From positions 1 to 55,149 of the forward strand of contig CAXDRX010000010.1 of the NCBI GenBank assembly GCA_963991985.1: 55,149 nucleotides of DNA, in the 5' to 3' direction. This document shows, piece by piece, positions 1 to 8,627 of the stretch. The position numbers and the translations under genes are program-made. This stretch comes from MED-G17 sp963991985. Its GTDB lineage: Bacteria; Bacteroidota; Bacteroidia; NS11-12g; UBA9320. The notes under the pieces were generated by a model. That model was not told the origin of the DNA, searched no databases, and saw only the letters and a list, made by a program, of their open reading frames with translations. Numbering within the stretch: position 1 is the stretch's first letter; every line of letters starts with the position of its first letter.

Positions 1-153
1 TTGGTCTACGAAATGAGAGCCCAAGGAGGGACCGCCATTTGGAACCAAAACAATCTGTCGGGAACAAACGTCAAAACAGGAATTTATTTGGTATTCTCTG
101 CCAATCAGGATGGTAGCGAGACCATGGTAAACAAATTTTTATTGGTCAGATAA
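1..153 (+). CDS. C-terminal end of a secreted protein with a T9SS-like terminal beta domain (partial)
   Basis: The frame is open from the left edge and ends with TAA at 151-153, giving the last 50 residues of a gene that starts outside the window. The tail reads GGTAIWN, then GIYLVFSANQDG, and ends KFLLVR. This is the strand pattern of the small Ig-like domain found at the C-terminus of T9SS cargo and of the T9SS factor PorZ. PorZ is a reasonable guess because the short DG-x-E stretch before the last strand fits, but 50 residues cannot prove it. recO begins 5 bases downstream, so the two are probably cotranscribed. Confidence 0.55.
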   Translation: MVYEMRAQGGTAIWNQNNLSGTNVKTGIYLVFSANQDGSETMVNKFLLVR

Positions 154-157
154 TGCT

Positions 158-856
158 ATGCTTACCAAAGCAAGGGGAATTGTAATCAAAAATATCCATT
201 ATGGTGAAACAAGCTTAATCAGTAAGATTTTGCTCGAAAATGAAGGAATAAAAACATTCCTGACCAACGGGGTAAGGTCAAAAAAAGGAAAGTTCAAGCC
301 AGCCCATTTTCAAATATTTACACTGTTAGAACTTGATTACTACGCAAAAGAAAATGCAAACTTTTTGAGGATAAAAGAAGCCAAACTCAACCCAGTTTTG
401 CATGGACTCCAGGGAAACATTCCAAAAATTTTACTTGTGCAAAAAATGGCAGACTTTGCAAGTAGAATTTTTCAAGACAACTTTTCAGAGGCTGCCACCT
501 TTTATTTTTTTGAAGAATATCTTTTGTATTTGAACGAAAATAAAATTCATCCAGATGCTTTTTACATACATTTTTTAATTTCCATCAGCAATATTCTAGG
601 AATCTCTTTGGCGCATCTGCCTTCATATCCCTCTTATTTTGATTTAGAGAAACTCGAAAAAACAAATACGGAGTTTGGTGGTCACAAAATTTCTGTTGAA
701 GAACAAGAATTTATTTCCACGACTTTTCATTGGGGGATATCTGAGCATGAACGTTTGACAAGCTTTCAGGGAATAAAGAAACTCTCCGAGACCCTAGAAA
801 AATTTTATACCCAAAAAACTTTCAAAAAAAGAATAGGTACCCAAAGCAGGAGATAA
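158..856 (+). CDS. recO: DNA repair protein RecO
   Basis: The 232-residue product has the length and layout of RecO: an N-terminal OB-fold opening MLTKARGIVIKNIHYGETS, then a helical C-terminal half. RecO works with RecR (and RecF) to load RecA onto single-stranded DNA coated by SSB. The protein has no cysteine, so the zinc finger found in some RecO proteins is absent. The ATG lies 5 bases after the previous stop and is the only good start. The basic C-terminal tail (KKRIGTQSRR) may contact DNA. Confidence 0.9.
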   Translation: MLTKARGIVIKNIHYGETSLISKILLENEGIKTFLTNGVRSKKGKFKPAHFQIFTLLELDYYAKENANFLRIKEAKLNPVLHGLQGNIPKILLVQKMADFASRIFQDNFSEAATFYFFEEYLLYLNENKIHPDAFYIHFLISISNILGISLAHLPSYPSYFDLEKLEKTNTEFGGHKISVEEQEFISTTFHWGISEHERLTSFQGIKKLSETLEKFYTQKTFKKRIGTQSRR

Positions 857-873
857 CAAAAAAAGCTAGCCAA

Positions 874-1440
874 ATGAGACAACCTATTTCCTTATTTATT
901 ATCTGTTTTCTCTTACCAAACATCACAAAAGGGCAAATCGATACAGGCGTAATTTTGAAAAGAGAGATTAGTGGGACAGACACACTTTTTTCAAGCATGC
1001 TTGGAGAATATATGCTCAAAGGAATGGAATCACAAAAGGCAAGGAAGGAGTATCTAAAATTGATATACAACACCAAAAAAGTAATGCCATATGCAAAACT
1101 TGCTGCTTTCCGCATCCAAATGTTGGAAGACAATTTGAACCAAATCAACGGAAAAAAAGAAAGAAAGAAATATTTAAAGGAAACAGAAAAACAAATCAAA
1201 ATGGAATTTATGGGAGATTTGAAAAAACTAAGCAAAAGTCAAGGCAAACTATTGCTCAAATTGATTCATCGGGAAACAGGAAAGACAACATTTTCTATAT
1301 TGAAAGGTTATAGGGGTAATACAACGACTATTTTTTGGAGTATGATGGCAAGATTTTATGATGCCAGTCTTAAAGTTAAATTTGATCCTATCGAAGACTA
1401 CCAGATAAACTATATCATAGAAAAATATAAATTAGAATAA
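874..1440 (+). CDS. DUF4294 family protein, probably exported
   Basis: The product has 188 residues. It opens with a hydrophobic stretch ending near NITKGQ, compatible with a signal peptide. The core matches the DUF4294 family of Bacteroidota: a YAKLAAFRIQMLEDNL helix, a very basic lysine-rich segment, SQGKLLLKLIHRETGKT, then a conserved FFW-type motif (here TIFWSMMARFYDASLK). The family has no assigned function. The gene ends one base before the bshB1 start, so the two are translationally close and probably coexpressed. Confidence 0.75.
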   Translation: MRQPISLFIICFLLPNITKGQIDTGVILKREISGTDTLFSSMLGEYMLKGMESQKARKEYLKLIYNTKKVMPYAKLAAFRIQMLEDNLNQINGKKERKKYLKETEKQIKMEFMGDLKKLSKSQGKLLLKLIHRETGKTTFSILKGYRGNTTTIFWSMMARFYDASLKVKFDPIEDYQINYIIEKYKLE

Positions 1441-2151
1441 ATGAAATTGGACATACTTGCATTTGGTGCCCACCCAGACGACGTTGAACTTGGATGTTCA
1501 GGAACCCTTGCTAAAATGGTAAGGCAGGGAAAAAAAGTTGGCATTATAGATTTAACCAGAGGAGAGTTGGGTTCGCGCGGAAACGAAAAGATCAGGACCA
1601 AGGAAGCTAAAAAGGCAAGTGAAATTTTAGGCATCCATTATCGAAACAATCTTGATCTTGGAGATGGATTTTTTGAAGTCAACAAAAAGAATATCAAAGA
1701 AGTAATAAAGGAAATTAGAAGATGTAGGCCTTCAACTATACTGGCAAATGCCCCGAAAGACAGACACCCCGACCATGGAAAGGGTGCCGATTTGATTCTA
1801 AAGGCAAATTATTTGTCTGGATTGGTTAAGATAAAAACAAGCGTCAATGATCACGATCAAAGTCCACATAGAGCCAGTCATATCTTCCATTACATCCAGG
1901 ATTTCTATATCGAACCTGACTTTTGCATCGATATTGGTGATTTTGTCCAAATCAAAGAAAAAGCCATTCAAGCTTTTGCCTCACAATTTTATGACCCAAA
2001 CAACTTAGAAAAAGAAACACCGATCAGCAAAGCATCATTTATGCAGCACATCAAGGGAAGAGCCCTGCAATTTGGACGCTACATTCAAAAAGACTTCGCT
2101 GAAGGTTTTTTGAGCGCACAACCCTTCGAGTTAAAAGAGCTGCCGCTTTAA
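1441..2151 (+). CDS. bshB1: Bacillithiol biosynthesis deacetylase BshB1
   Basis: This zinc-dependent LmbE/PIG-L type deacetylase has 236 residues. It removes the acetyl group from GlcNAc-malate, the second step of bacillithiol synthesis. The metal and catalytic motif AHPDDVE is at residues 10-16 and the second motif DRHPDHG at 107-113. The FASQFYDP segment near residue 180 is typical of BshB1 rather than of other LmbE proteins. BshA and BshC are not in the window. Bacillithiol is widespread in Bacteroidota, which fits the rest of the region. Confidence 0.92.
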   Translation: MKLDILAFGAHPDDVELGCSGTLAKMVRQGKKVGIIDLTRGELGSRGNEKIRTKEAKKASEILGIHYRNNLDLGDGFFEVNKKNIKEVIKEIRRCRPSTILANAPKDRHPDHGKGADLILKANYLSGLVKIKTSVNDHDQSPHRASHIFHYIQDFYIEPDFCIDIGDFVQIKEKAIQAFASQFYDPNNLEKETPISKASFMQHIKGRALQFGRYIQKDFAEGFLSAQPFELKELPL

Positions 2152-2208
2152 GTTGCATTTTTCTTGCAATACCTTATTTATTTATAAGCAAATTGTTTAA
2201 TTTTGCCG

Positions 2209-2238
2209 CCCCTCCGAGGGGAGGTGGAGCAAGTGCTC
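2209..2238. other. Two adjacent GC-rich hairpins between bshB1 and rpsL
   Basis: CCCCT (2209-2213) pairs with AGGGG (2217-2221) around CCG. GAGCA (2227-2231) pairs with TGCTC (2234-2238) around AG. The patch is far richer in GC than its surroundings and is followed by an A-rich stretch. It could end bshB1 transcripts, although there is no T-run on the plus strand, or it could be a leader structure, since a TAATTTTG box lies just upstream at 2198-2205. Confidence 0.45.
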
Positions 2239-2269
2239 AGGAAAATAAAAAAAATAACTGACAATGCGG

Positions 2270-2301
2270 TTTGTCAAAACAGTAATCTAGTGTTACTTTT
2301 G
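2270..2301 (+). promoter_or_regulatory. Bacteroidota-type promoter upstream of rpsL
   Basis: TTTG at 2270-2273 is followed after 20 bases by TACTTTTG at 2294-2301. This matches the -33/-7 consensus of the Bacteroidota housekeeping sigma factor (TTG, 17-23 bases, TAnnTTTG). Transcription would start near 2308, leaving a short leader before the rpsL ATG at 2322. It is likely the main promoter of the ribosomal block. Confidence 0.75.
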
Positions 2302-2321
2302 CAGACCTTTTTAAAAAGTAG

Positions 2322-2702
2322 ATGCCAACCATACAGCAATTAGTAAGAAAAGGAAGGTTTACTCAAAAAACCAAAAGTAAATCTCGTGCTTTGGATTCCT
2401 GCCCACAGCGAAGGGGCGTTTGTACACGTGTTTATACCACAACTCCCAAAAAACCAAATTCGGCGATGCGAAAAGTCGCACGGGTTAGGCTCACCAATGG
2501 CAATGAGGTAAATGCTTACATTGGCGGCGAAGGTCACAATTTGCAAGAGCACTCAATCGTGCTGGTAAGAGGCGGAAGGGTCAAGGACCTTCCAGGCGTA
2601 CGGTACCATATTGTTCGTGGAGCTCTCGATACAGCTGGTGTGGAAGGAAGAACCCAAAGACGATCGAAATACGGAACCAAAAAGCCCAAATCAAAGAGTT
2701 AA
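2322..2702 (+). CDS. rpsL: 30S ribosomal protein S12 (uS12)
   Basis: This 126-residue decoding-centre protein is the first gene of the str operon. It carries the universal TPKKPNSAMRK loop, with Lys43 in the streptomycin-linked position, and GRVKDLPG with Lys88 and Asp89; Asp89 is the usual methylthiolation site. Both lysines are wild type, so no streptomycin-resistance change is visible. rpsG starts 6 bases downstream. Confidence 0.98.
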   Translation: MPTIQQLVRKGRFTQKTKSKSRALDSCPQRRGVCTRVYTTTPKKPNSAMRKVARVRLTNGNEVNAYIGGEGHNLQEHSIVLVRGGRVKDLPGVRYHIVRGALDTAGVEGRTQRRSKYGTKKPKSKS

Positions 2703-2708
2703 AAAACC

Positions 2709-3182
2709 ATGAGAAAAAGTAAAGCACGGAAAAGAGTCGTTCTGCCAGATCCGAAATTTAATGATATTATGGTTTCCACATTTATAAATAATTTGATGTG
2801 GGATGGTAAAAAACAAACGGCTCAAAGAATTTTTTATGATGCCATAGATATCGTAGAAAAAAAACATACAGGTGAGGAATCCGGGTTGGATGTTTTCAAA
2901 ACAGCCTTAGAGAATATAATGCCAAGTGTAATGGTCAAATCCCGACGGGTAGGAGGGGCAACCTTTCAAATCCCAATGGAGGTAAAATCCAACCAAAAAA
3001 TTGCTTTCGGCATGAAGTGGTTGATCAAATTTTCTCGAAAAAGAAATGACAAGTCCATGGCTGAAAAATTAAGCTCGGAAATTCTTGCAGCTTCCAAGGG
3101 AGAAGGTGCAGCTGTTAAAAAGAAGGAAGATACCCACAAAATGGCAGAAGCAAACAAAGCATTCTCACACTTTAGAGTATAA
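2709..3182 (+). CDS. rpsG: 30S ribosomal protein S7 (uS7)
   Basis: The 157-residue protein nucleates assembly of the 30S head and contacts mRNA at the exit. The N-terminus (MRKSKARKR) and the VGGATFQIPMEV segment are family hallmarks. It lies between rpsL and fusA in the standard str order. In enteric bacteria uS7 represses its own operon; no matching leader structure was recognised here. Confidence 0.98.
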   Translation: MRKSKARKRVVLPDPKFNDIMVSTFINNLMWDGKKQTAQRIFYDAIDIVEKKHTGEESGLDVFKTALENIMPSVMVKSRRVGGATFQIPMEVKSNQKIAFGMKWLIKFSRKRNDKSMAEKLSSEILAASKGEGAAVKKKEDTHKMAEANKAFSHFRV

Positions 3183-3194
3183 GATTGAACCAAA

Positions 3195-5285
3195 ATGTCT
3201 AGAGATTTAAAATTTACACGAAATATTGGTATTGCCGCCCACATCGACGCGGGAAAAACAACTACTACCGAACGAATCTTATATTATGCAGGAGTTTCCC
3301 ATAAAATTGGAGAAGTGCACGATGGAGCAGCTACAATGGATTGGATGGAGCAGGAACAAGAAAGAGGAATTACCATCACTTCTGCAGCGACAACTGTCTT
3401 TTGGCCTCACCGAGGAAACAAATATCAAATCAACATCATAGATACGCCAGGACACGTAGACTTTACGGTAGAAGTAAATCGTTCCCTGCGGGTATTGGAC
3501 GGATTGGTATTTTTGTTCAGCGCAGTCGATGGTGTAGAACCTCAATCTGAAACCAACTGGAGACTGGCTGACAACTATAAAGTTCCTAGAATTGGTTTTG
3601 TAAATAAAATGGATAGGCAAGGGGCCGACTTCTTAAATGTTTGTAACCAAGTAAAGGAAATGCTCGGAAGTAATGCCGTCCCGTTACAACTTCCAATTGG
3701 AGCGGAGGATAATTTTAATGGCGTTGTCGATTTGATAAACAACAGAGGTATCCAATGGAACGAGGAGGATAAGGGAATGACTTTTAAAGAAATTCCCATT
3801 CCAGATGAAATGAAAGAGGATGTAGACAAATACCGAGAATTACTATTGGAATCTGTGGCTGAGTACGATGAAACCTTGATGGAAAAATTCTTTGAGGATC
3901 CTGACTCCATCACCGAGGCAGAAATCCTAAATGCACTTAGACAGGCTTGTTATGATGGTTCTATTGTCCCAATGACCTGTGGGTCTGCATTCAAAAATAA
4001 AGGTGTCCAAACCATGCTAGACCATGTAATGGAACTTTTGCCTGCACCAACAGATGTAGAAGCAATTATTGGTACCAACCCCAATACGGAGAAAGACGAA
4101 CAAAGAAAACCATCGGCCGATGAGCCTTTTGCTGCCTTGGCCTTCAAAATTGCAACTGACCCATTCGTAGGTCGTCTTGCTTTTGCAAGATCCTATTCAG
4201 GAATTTTGAATGCTGGTTCATATGTATTCAACACCCGAACCAACAAAAAAGAAAGAATTTCAAGAATTTTTCAGATGCACGCCAACAAACAGAATCAAAT
4301 TCCACAGTTGCATGCTGGAGACATTGCGGCTCTTGTTGGTTTTAAAGACATAAAAACCGGAGATACCCTTTGCGATGAGAATGCACCTATCGTATTGGAA
4401 TCAATGAAATTTCCAGATCCTGTCATTGGTATTGCGATTGAACCAAAAACACAAGGTGATGTTGACAAATTGGGTATGGCCTTGGCTAAGCTTGCTGAGG
4501 AGGATCCTACCTTTCAGGTAAGAACGGACGAAGAAACAGGCCAAACAGTAATTTCAGGAATGGGTGAACTACACCTTGACATTATCATGGATAGGCTTAA
4601 ACGAGAATTTAAGGTAGAAGCCAACCAAGGAGCTCCCCAAGTGGCATACAAAGAGTCAATCACAGCCTCTTTCTCGCATCGTGAAGTGTACAAAAAACAA
4701 TCAGGTGGTAGAGGGAAATTTGCCGACATTCAATTTGAGATTATGCCAGCTGATGAGGGAAAAGAAGGTCTCGAATTTGTAAACGAAATCGTTGGTGGTG
4801 CTATTCCGAAGGAATTTATACCATCTGTTGAGAAGGGTTTCAAAGAAGCGATGAAAAACGGTATTCAAGCCGGTTATGCCGTGGAGGCGTTAAAGGTTAG
4901 ATTGTATGACGGGTCATTCCATGCCGTTGATTCAGATCAGTTGTCCTTTGAGACAGCCGCAAAAATGGGGTTCCGGTCAGCAGCAAAACAAGCAACTCCT
5001 GTTATCCTCGAGCCAATCATGAAATTAGAAGTTTTAACTCCAGAGGAAAATATGGGAGATATTATGGGTGACTTAAATCGTCGAAGAGGACAAATGGAAG
5101 GAGTAGACGAGAGAGCAGGTTCTCAGGTTGTGAGAGCCAAAGTCCCACTAAGTGAAATGTTCGGATATGTAACCCAATTAAGAACCATGTCTTCTGGAAG
5201 AGCGACTTCCACAATGGAGTTTTCCAATTATGATATCGTTCCATCGGGAATTGCAAAGGAAATATTAGAATCGAAAAACGGATAA
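3195..5285 (+). CDS. fusA: Elongation factor G
   Basis: The 696-residue translational GTPase drives translocation and, with ribosome recycling factor, subunit splitting. G1 is AHIDAGKTT (residues 15-23), followed by RGITITSAATT (switch), DTPGHVD and NKMD. Domains II to V follow at full length, with the domain IV stretch GGRGKFADIQFE. It is the only EF-G in the window; the related lepA at 28527 lacks domain IV. Confidence 0.98.
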   Translation: MSRDLKFTRNIGIAAHIDAGKTTTTERILYYAGVSHKIGEVHDGAATMDWMEQEQERGITITSAATTVFWPHRGNKYQINIIDTPGHVDFTVEVNRSLRVLDGLVFLFSAVDGVEPQSETNWRLADNYKVPRIGFVNKMDRQGADFLNVCNQVKEMLGSNAVPLQLPIGAEDNFNGVVDLINNRGIQWNEEDKGMTFKEIPIPDEMKEDVDKYRELLLESVAEYDETLMEKFFEDPDSITEAEILNALRQACYDGSIVPMTCGSAFKNKGVQTMLDHVMELLPAPTDVEAIIGTNPNTEKDEQRKPSADEPFAALAFKIATDPFVGRLAFARSYSGILNAGSYVFNTRTNKKERISRIFQMHANKQNQIPQLHAGDIAALVGFKDIKTGDTLCDENAPIVLESMKFPDPVIGIAIEPKTQGDVDKLGMALAKLAEEDPTFQVRTDEETGQTVISGMGELHLDIIMDRLKREFKVEANQGAPQVAYKESITASFSHREVYKKQSGGRGKFADIQFEIMPADEGKEGLEFVNEIVGGAIPKEFIPSVEKGFKEAMKNGIQAGYAVEALKVRLYDGSFHAVDSDQLSFETAAKMGFRSAAKQATPVILEPIMKLEVLTPEENMGDIMGDLNRRRGQMEGVDERAGSQVVRAKVPLSEMFGYVTQLRTMSSGRATSTMEFSNYDIVPSGIAKEILESKNG

Positions 5286-5290
5286 GCAAT

Positions 5291-5599
5291 ATGTTGAATC
5301 AAAAAATTAGAATTAAACTAAGGTCCTACGATCACAATCTCATTGACAAATCAGCTGAAAAAATTGTAAAGTCCGTAAAAGCGACAGGCGCTGTTGTAAA
5401 CGGGCCGATTCCATTGCCAACTAAAAAACAGATTTATACAGTTCTTAGATCACCACATGTGAATAAAAAATCAAGAGATCAGTTTCAATATGCCACCTAC
5501 AAAAGACTTTTGGATATATATAGTTCAACATCCAAAACAGTGGATGCCCTTATGAAATTGGAATTGCCTAGCGGTGTAGACGTTGAAATAAAAGTGTAG
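5291..5599 (+). CDS. rpsJ: 30S ribosomal protein S10 (uS10)
   Basis: The 102-residue protein is in the 30S head and is known in enteric bacteria as NusE, an antitermination partner of NusB. It begins MLNQKIRIKLRSYDH and has the GPIPLPT loop and the HVNKKSRDQF segment. It sits 5 bases after fusA, so the str and S10 operons are fused here without a visible promoter. The gene ends in TAG, showing that TAG is a normal stop in this genome. Confidence 0.98.
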   Translation: MLNQKIRIKLRSYDHNLIDKSAEKIVKSVKATGAVVNGPIPLPTKKQIYTVLRSPHVNKKSRDQFQYATYKRLLDIYSSTSKTVDALMKLELPSGVDVEIKV

Positions 5600-5603
5600 T
5601 ATC

Positions 5604-6221
5604 ATGATTAAATTAGTAGGAAAGAAAATCGGAATGACAAGCATTTTTACTTCAGAAGGTAAAAATATTCCTTGCACTGTAGTAAAAGCAGAGCCCAATA
5701 TTGTTACACAAGTAAAAACTAAAGAAAAGGATGGATACAATGCCATTCAAATTGGGGCAATAGAGAAAAGAGAGAAGTCTGTAAAAAAGCCAGAGAAAGG
5801 CCATTTTGGTAAGGCAAAAACATCGCCAAAACAACGGTTAATCGAATTTAAAAACCCTGAAAAAGACTTTACGGTAGGAGACCAAATTAGCATCGAAGAT
5901 TTCCAAATTGGTGAATTTGTTGATGTTCGTGGGGTTTCAAAAGGAAAAGGCTTTCAAGGAGTAGTAAAAAGACACGGTTTTGCCGGAGTTGGAGGTCAGA
6001 CACATGGACAGCACAACAGAAATAGAGCACCAGGTTCTATTGGAAACGCATCGACACCTTCCCGAGTTTTTAAAGGAATGAAAATGGCAGGCCGAACCGG
6101 TGGTGTAAATAGAAAGCAGCTTAACCTTGAAGTTGTTAAAATTATCTCAGAGGAAAACCTAATTGTGATCAAGGGAGCGGTTCCAGGCCACAAGGGAAGC
6201 ATTGTAATCTTAGAAAAATAA
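5604..6221 (+). CDS. rplC: 50S ribosomal protein L3 (uL3)
   Basis: The 205-residue large-subunit assembly initiator reaches towards the peptidyl transferase centre. The extended loop with GQTHGQHNRNRAPGSIG (around residues 133-149) is conserved; its glutamine is the usual PrmB methylation site. The stop shares one base with the rplD start, consistent with translational coupling. Confidence 0.98.
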   Translation: MIKLVGKKIGMTSIFTSEGKNIPCTVVKAEPNIVTQVKTKEKDGYNAIQIGAIEKREKSVKKPEKGHFGKAKTSPKQRLIEFKNPEKDFTVGDQISIEDFQIGEFVDVRGVSKGKGFQGVVKRHGFAGVGGQTHGQHNRNRAPGSIGNASTPSRVFKGMKMAGRTGGVNRKQLNLEVVKIISEENLIVIKGAVPGHKGSIVILEK

Positions 6222-6847
6222 TGAAGTTAGCAGTTTACAACATAGAGGGAAAGGAAACAGGAAGAGAAGTAGAAGTAAAGCAATCCATGTTTGGTGACAA
6301 CCCTAATGACCATGCAATTTACCTCGAAGTAAAGCATCACATGGCCAACAAGCGACAAGGGAATCACAAAACAAAAAACAAGTGGGAAATTACTGCTTCC
6401 ACCAAAAAAATTAAAAAACAAAAGGGGACAGGAACAGCACGAGCAGGAAGTGTAAAATCTGGTGTGATGAGAGGAGGAGGCCGATTTCACGGTCCAGAAC
6501 CAAGGTCTTACAATATGAAGCTCAACAAGAAAGTAAGATCATCAGCCAGAAAATCTGCCTTACTGCATAAGTTCAACAACAAAGAGGTAAAAGTTATCGA
6601 GGAGTTTAGTTTTGAAAAGCCAAGCACAAAGAACTACCAAAATATTGTCAATGCTTTAGACATGGCGCATGAAAGAACACTTTTTGTGACCAAAGAAGGC
6701 AACAAGAATATTTATCTTTCATCACGGAATTTACCATTTAGTGAAGTCAGTAATCTTGAACAACTCAACACCTACGAACTGCTAAAGGCAAAACATATTG
6801 TTTTCACAGAGGAAGCGATTAAAAATCTTCAGAAACTAATCAGCTAA
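6221..6847 (+). CDS. rplD: 50S ribosomal protein L4 (uL4)
   Basis: This 208-residue exit-tunnel protein has the long loop with KQKGTGTARAGSVKS and GGGRFHGPEPRSYNMK lining the tunnel. These loop residues are the ones altered in macrolide-resistant strains; no deletion or insertion is apparent here. It overlaps rplC and rplW by one base at either end. Confidence 0.97.
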   Translation: MKLAVYNIEGKETGREVEVKQSMFGDNPNDHAIYLEVKHHMANKRQGNHKTKNKWEITASTKKIKKQKGTGTARAGSVKSGVMRGGGRFHGPEPRSYNMKLNKKVRSSARKSALLHKFNNKEVKVIEEFSFEKPSTKNYQNIVNALDMAHERTLFVTKEGNKNIYLSSRNLPFSEVSNLEQLNTYELLKAKHIVFTEEAIKNLQKLIS

Positions 6848-7137
6848 TGCAAATACTTATCAAGCCCATAATCACAGAAAAGAGTTCAAAACTTGGAGAG
6901 TCACTAAACCAGTACGGTTTTGTGGTAAACAAAAAGGCTTCTAAAGATGAGATTAAAGAAGCAGTAGAAAAAATGTACGGGGTCAGTGTTCAACGTGTAA
7001 ACACGATGAACTACCTTGGAAAAAAGAGAATTAGATTTACAAAAAGTGGCGTAATGCAAGGAAAAAAAAGCGACTTTAAAAAGGCGATTGTTTCAATTTT
7101 AGAAGGACAGACGATAGATTTCTACGAAAGTATTTAG
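6847..7137 (+). CDS. rplW: 50S ribosomal protein L23 (uL23)
   Basis: The 96-residue protein sits at the tunnel exit and is the docking point for trigger factor and SRP. The start IKPIITEKSSKL and the VNKKASKDEIKEAVEKMYGV segment are diagnostic. The stop TAG is 6 bases before rplB. Confidence 0.97.
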   Translation: MQILIKPIITEKSSKLGESLNQYGFVVNKKASKDEIKEAVEKMYGVSVQRVNTMNYLGKKRIRFTKSGVMQGKKSDFKKAIVSILEGQTIDFYESI

Positions 7138-7143
7138 ATTATT

Positions 7144-7965
7144 ATGCCAGTAAAAAAACTCAGACCGATTACACCAGGCCAAAGATTTAGAATGGCCAAT
7201 ACATTTGAGGAAATAACAACAAGCAAGCCAGAGAAGAGCCTTTTGGCCCCGATTAAAAAATCTGGCGGAAGAAATAATCAGGGTAAAATGACAATTCGAT
7301 ATCGAGGAGGTGGACACAAAAGAAGATACAGAATTGTTGATTTTAAAAGAAAAAAACAAGGAGTGGCGGAAGTGCTGTCTATTGAATATGACCCAAACAG
7401 ATCTGCTTTTATATCTCTCATTCAATTTGAGGATGGCGAAAAAAGCTATATGCTCGCTCCACGTGGAATTGAGAAAGGACAAAAAGTTCAATTTGGTTCC
7501 AATGTTTCTCCGGATATTGGAAATACCCTTCCACTCAAAAATATGCCCTTGGGAACCACGGTACACAATATAGAAATGCAACCGGGTCAAGGTGGAAGAA
7601 TCTGTCGATCAGCAGGAACAAGTGCCCAACTCCTTGCCAAAGAAGGTAAATATGCTATTTTAAAGATGCCTTCAGGCGAATCACGAATGATTTTGGCCAA
7701 TTGCTTGGCTACTGTTGGTGTCGTGTCAAACCAAGATCATTCTTTGGTTAGGCTTGGAAAGGCAGGAAGAAATAGGTGGCTAGGGAGAAGACCAAGAACT
7801 CGTCCGGCAGCTATGAACCCAGTAGACCACCCGCAAGGGGGGGGGGAAGGTAGATCCAAAGGAGGCCAGTCAAGAAGTAGAAAGGGAATTCCCTCCAAAG
7901 GACTGAAAACAAGAAACAGAAACAAAAAGTCAAACCGATTAATACTAGAAAGACGTAAAAAATAG
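7144..7965 (+). CDS. rplB: 50S ribosomal protein L2 (uL2)
   Basis: The 273-residue protein is needed for subunit joining and peptidyl transferase activity. RYRGGGHKRRYR lies in the N-terminal half. The conserved MNPVDHPQGGGEGR lies near the C-terminus and keeps the first histidine of the usual DHPH motif; the second is Gln here, a position that also varies in relatives. The three glycines are encoded inside a run of ten G at 7837-7846, striking in AT-rich DNA. The tail is the lysine-rich form usual in Bacteroidota. Confidence 0.98.
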   Translation: MPVKKLRPITPGQRFRMANTFEEITTSKPEKSLLAPIKKSGGRNNQGKMTIRYRGGGHKRRYRIVDFKRKKQGVAEVLSIEYDPNRSAFISLIQFEDGEKSYMLAPRGIEKGQKVQFGSNVSPDIGNTLPLKNMPLGTTVHNIEMQPGQGGRICRSAGTSAQLLAKEGKYAILKMPSGESRMILANCLATVGVVSNQDHSLVRLGKAGRNRWLGRRPRTRPAAMNPVDHPQGGGEGRSKGGQSRSRKGIPSKGLKTRNRNKKSNRLILERRKK

Positions 7966-7967
7966 GT

Positions 7968-8225
7968 ATGCCACGATCACTAAAAAAAGGACCATTTGTT
8001 CATTACAAACTTCAACGCAAAGTTGAGAAAATGAATCAGGAAAATAGGAAGGCAGTCATCAAAACTTGGTCTAGAGCCAGCATGATAACGCCAGAATTTG
8101 TTGGACTTACCTTTGCCGTTCATAACGGGAACAAATTTATACCCGTCTTTGTAACAGAAAATATGGTAGGACATAAGTTGGGTGAATTTGCCCCTACACG
8201 GACATTTAAAGGACATCAGAAGTAA
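7968..8225 (+). CDS. rpsS: 30S ribosomal protein S19 (uS19)
   Basis: This 85-residue protein of the 30S head contacts the A-site finger and forms a pair with uS13. It begins MPRSLKKGPF and contains TWSRASMITPEFVG and HKLGEFAPTRTF, all family signatures. It shares one base with rplV. Confidence 0.98.
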   Translation: MPRSLKKGPFVHYKLQRKVEKMNQENRKAVIKTWSRASMITPEFVGLTFAVHNGNKFIPVFVTENMVGHKLGEFAPTRTFKGHQK

Positions 8226-8626
8226 TGAAAGCCTTAGCAAGACTCAATAACTGCCCACTGACGCCAAGAAAAATGAGGCTGGTTGTGGACCAAATTAGGG
8301 GCCAAAAAGTGGAAGACGCCATCAACCTTTTAAAATTCAACAACAAAAAAACTTATGCGCAATATCTCGAGAAACTGCTATTGTCGGCGGTTGCAAATTG
8401 GGAGCAAAAAAACGATACTCGGGTAGATGACGATACAAATCTTTCCATAATAGAAGCATACGTAAATCAGGGGAGAATGCTAAAAAGGTTAAGGCCCGCA
8501 CCACAAGGGAGAGCTCATCGCATCAGAAAAAGATCCAATCATATAACCATAGTGGTTGATAGCTTAAGTGAAGGACAAAATAAAATCGAAGAAGAAAGTA
8601 AACAAGAACAAAGAATAGAATCATAA
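8225..8626 (+). CDS. rplV: 50S ribosomal protein L22 (uL22)
   Basis: This 133-residue tunnel-constriction protein has its beta-hairpin at LKRLRPAPQGRAHRIRKRSN, with no sign of the deletions linked to macrolide resistance. The C-terminal EEESKQEQRIES tail is acidic and polar and is probably disordered. The start is set by a one-base overlap with rpsS. Confidence 0.97.
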   Translation: MKALARLNNCPLTPRKMRLVVDQIRGQKVEDAINLLKFNNKKTYAQYLEKLLLSAVANWEQKNDTRVDDDTNLSIIEAYVNQGRMLKRLRPAPQGRAHRIRKRSNHITIVVDSLSEGQNKIEEESKQEQRIES

Positions 8627-8627
8627 A

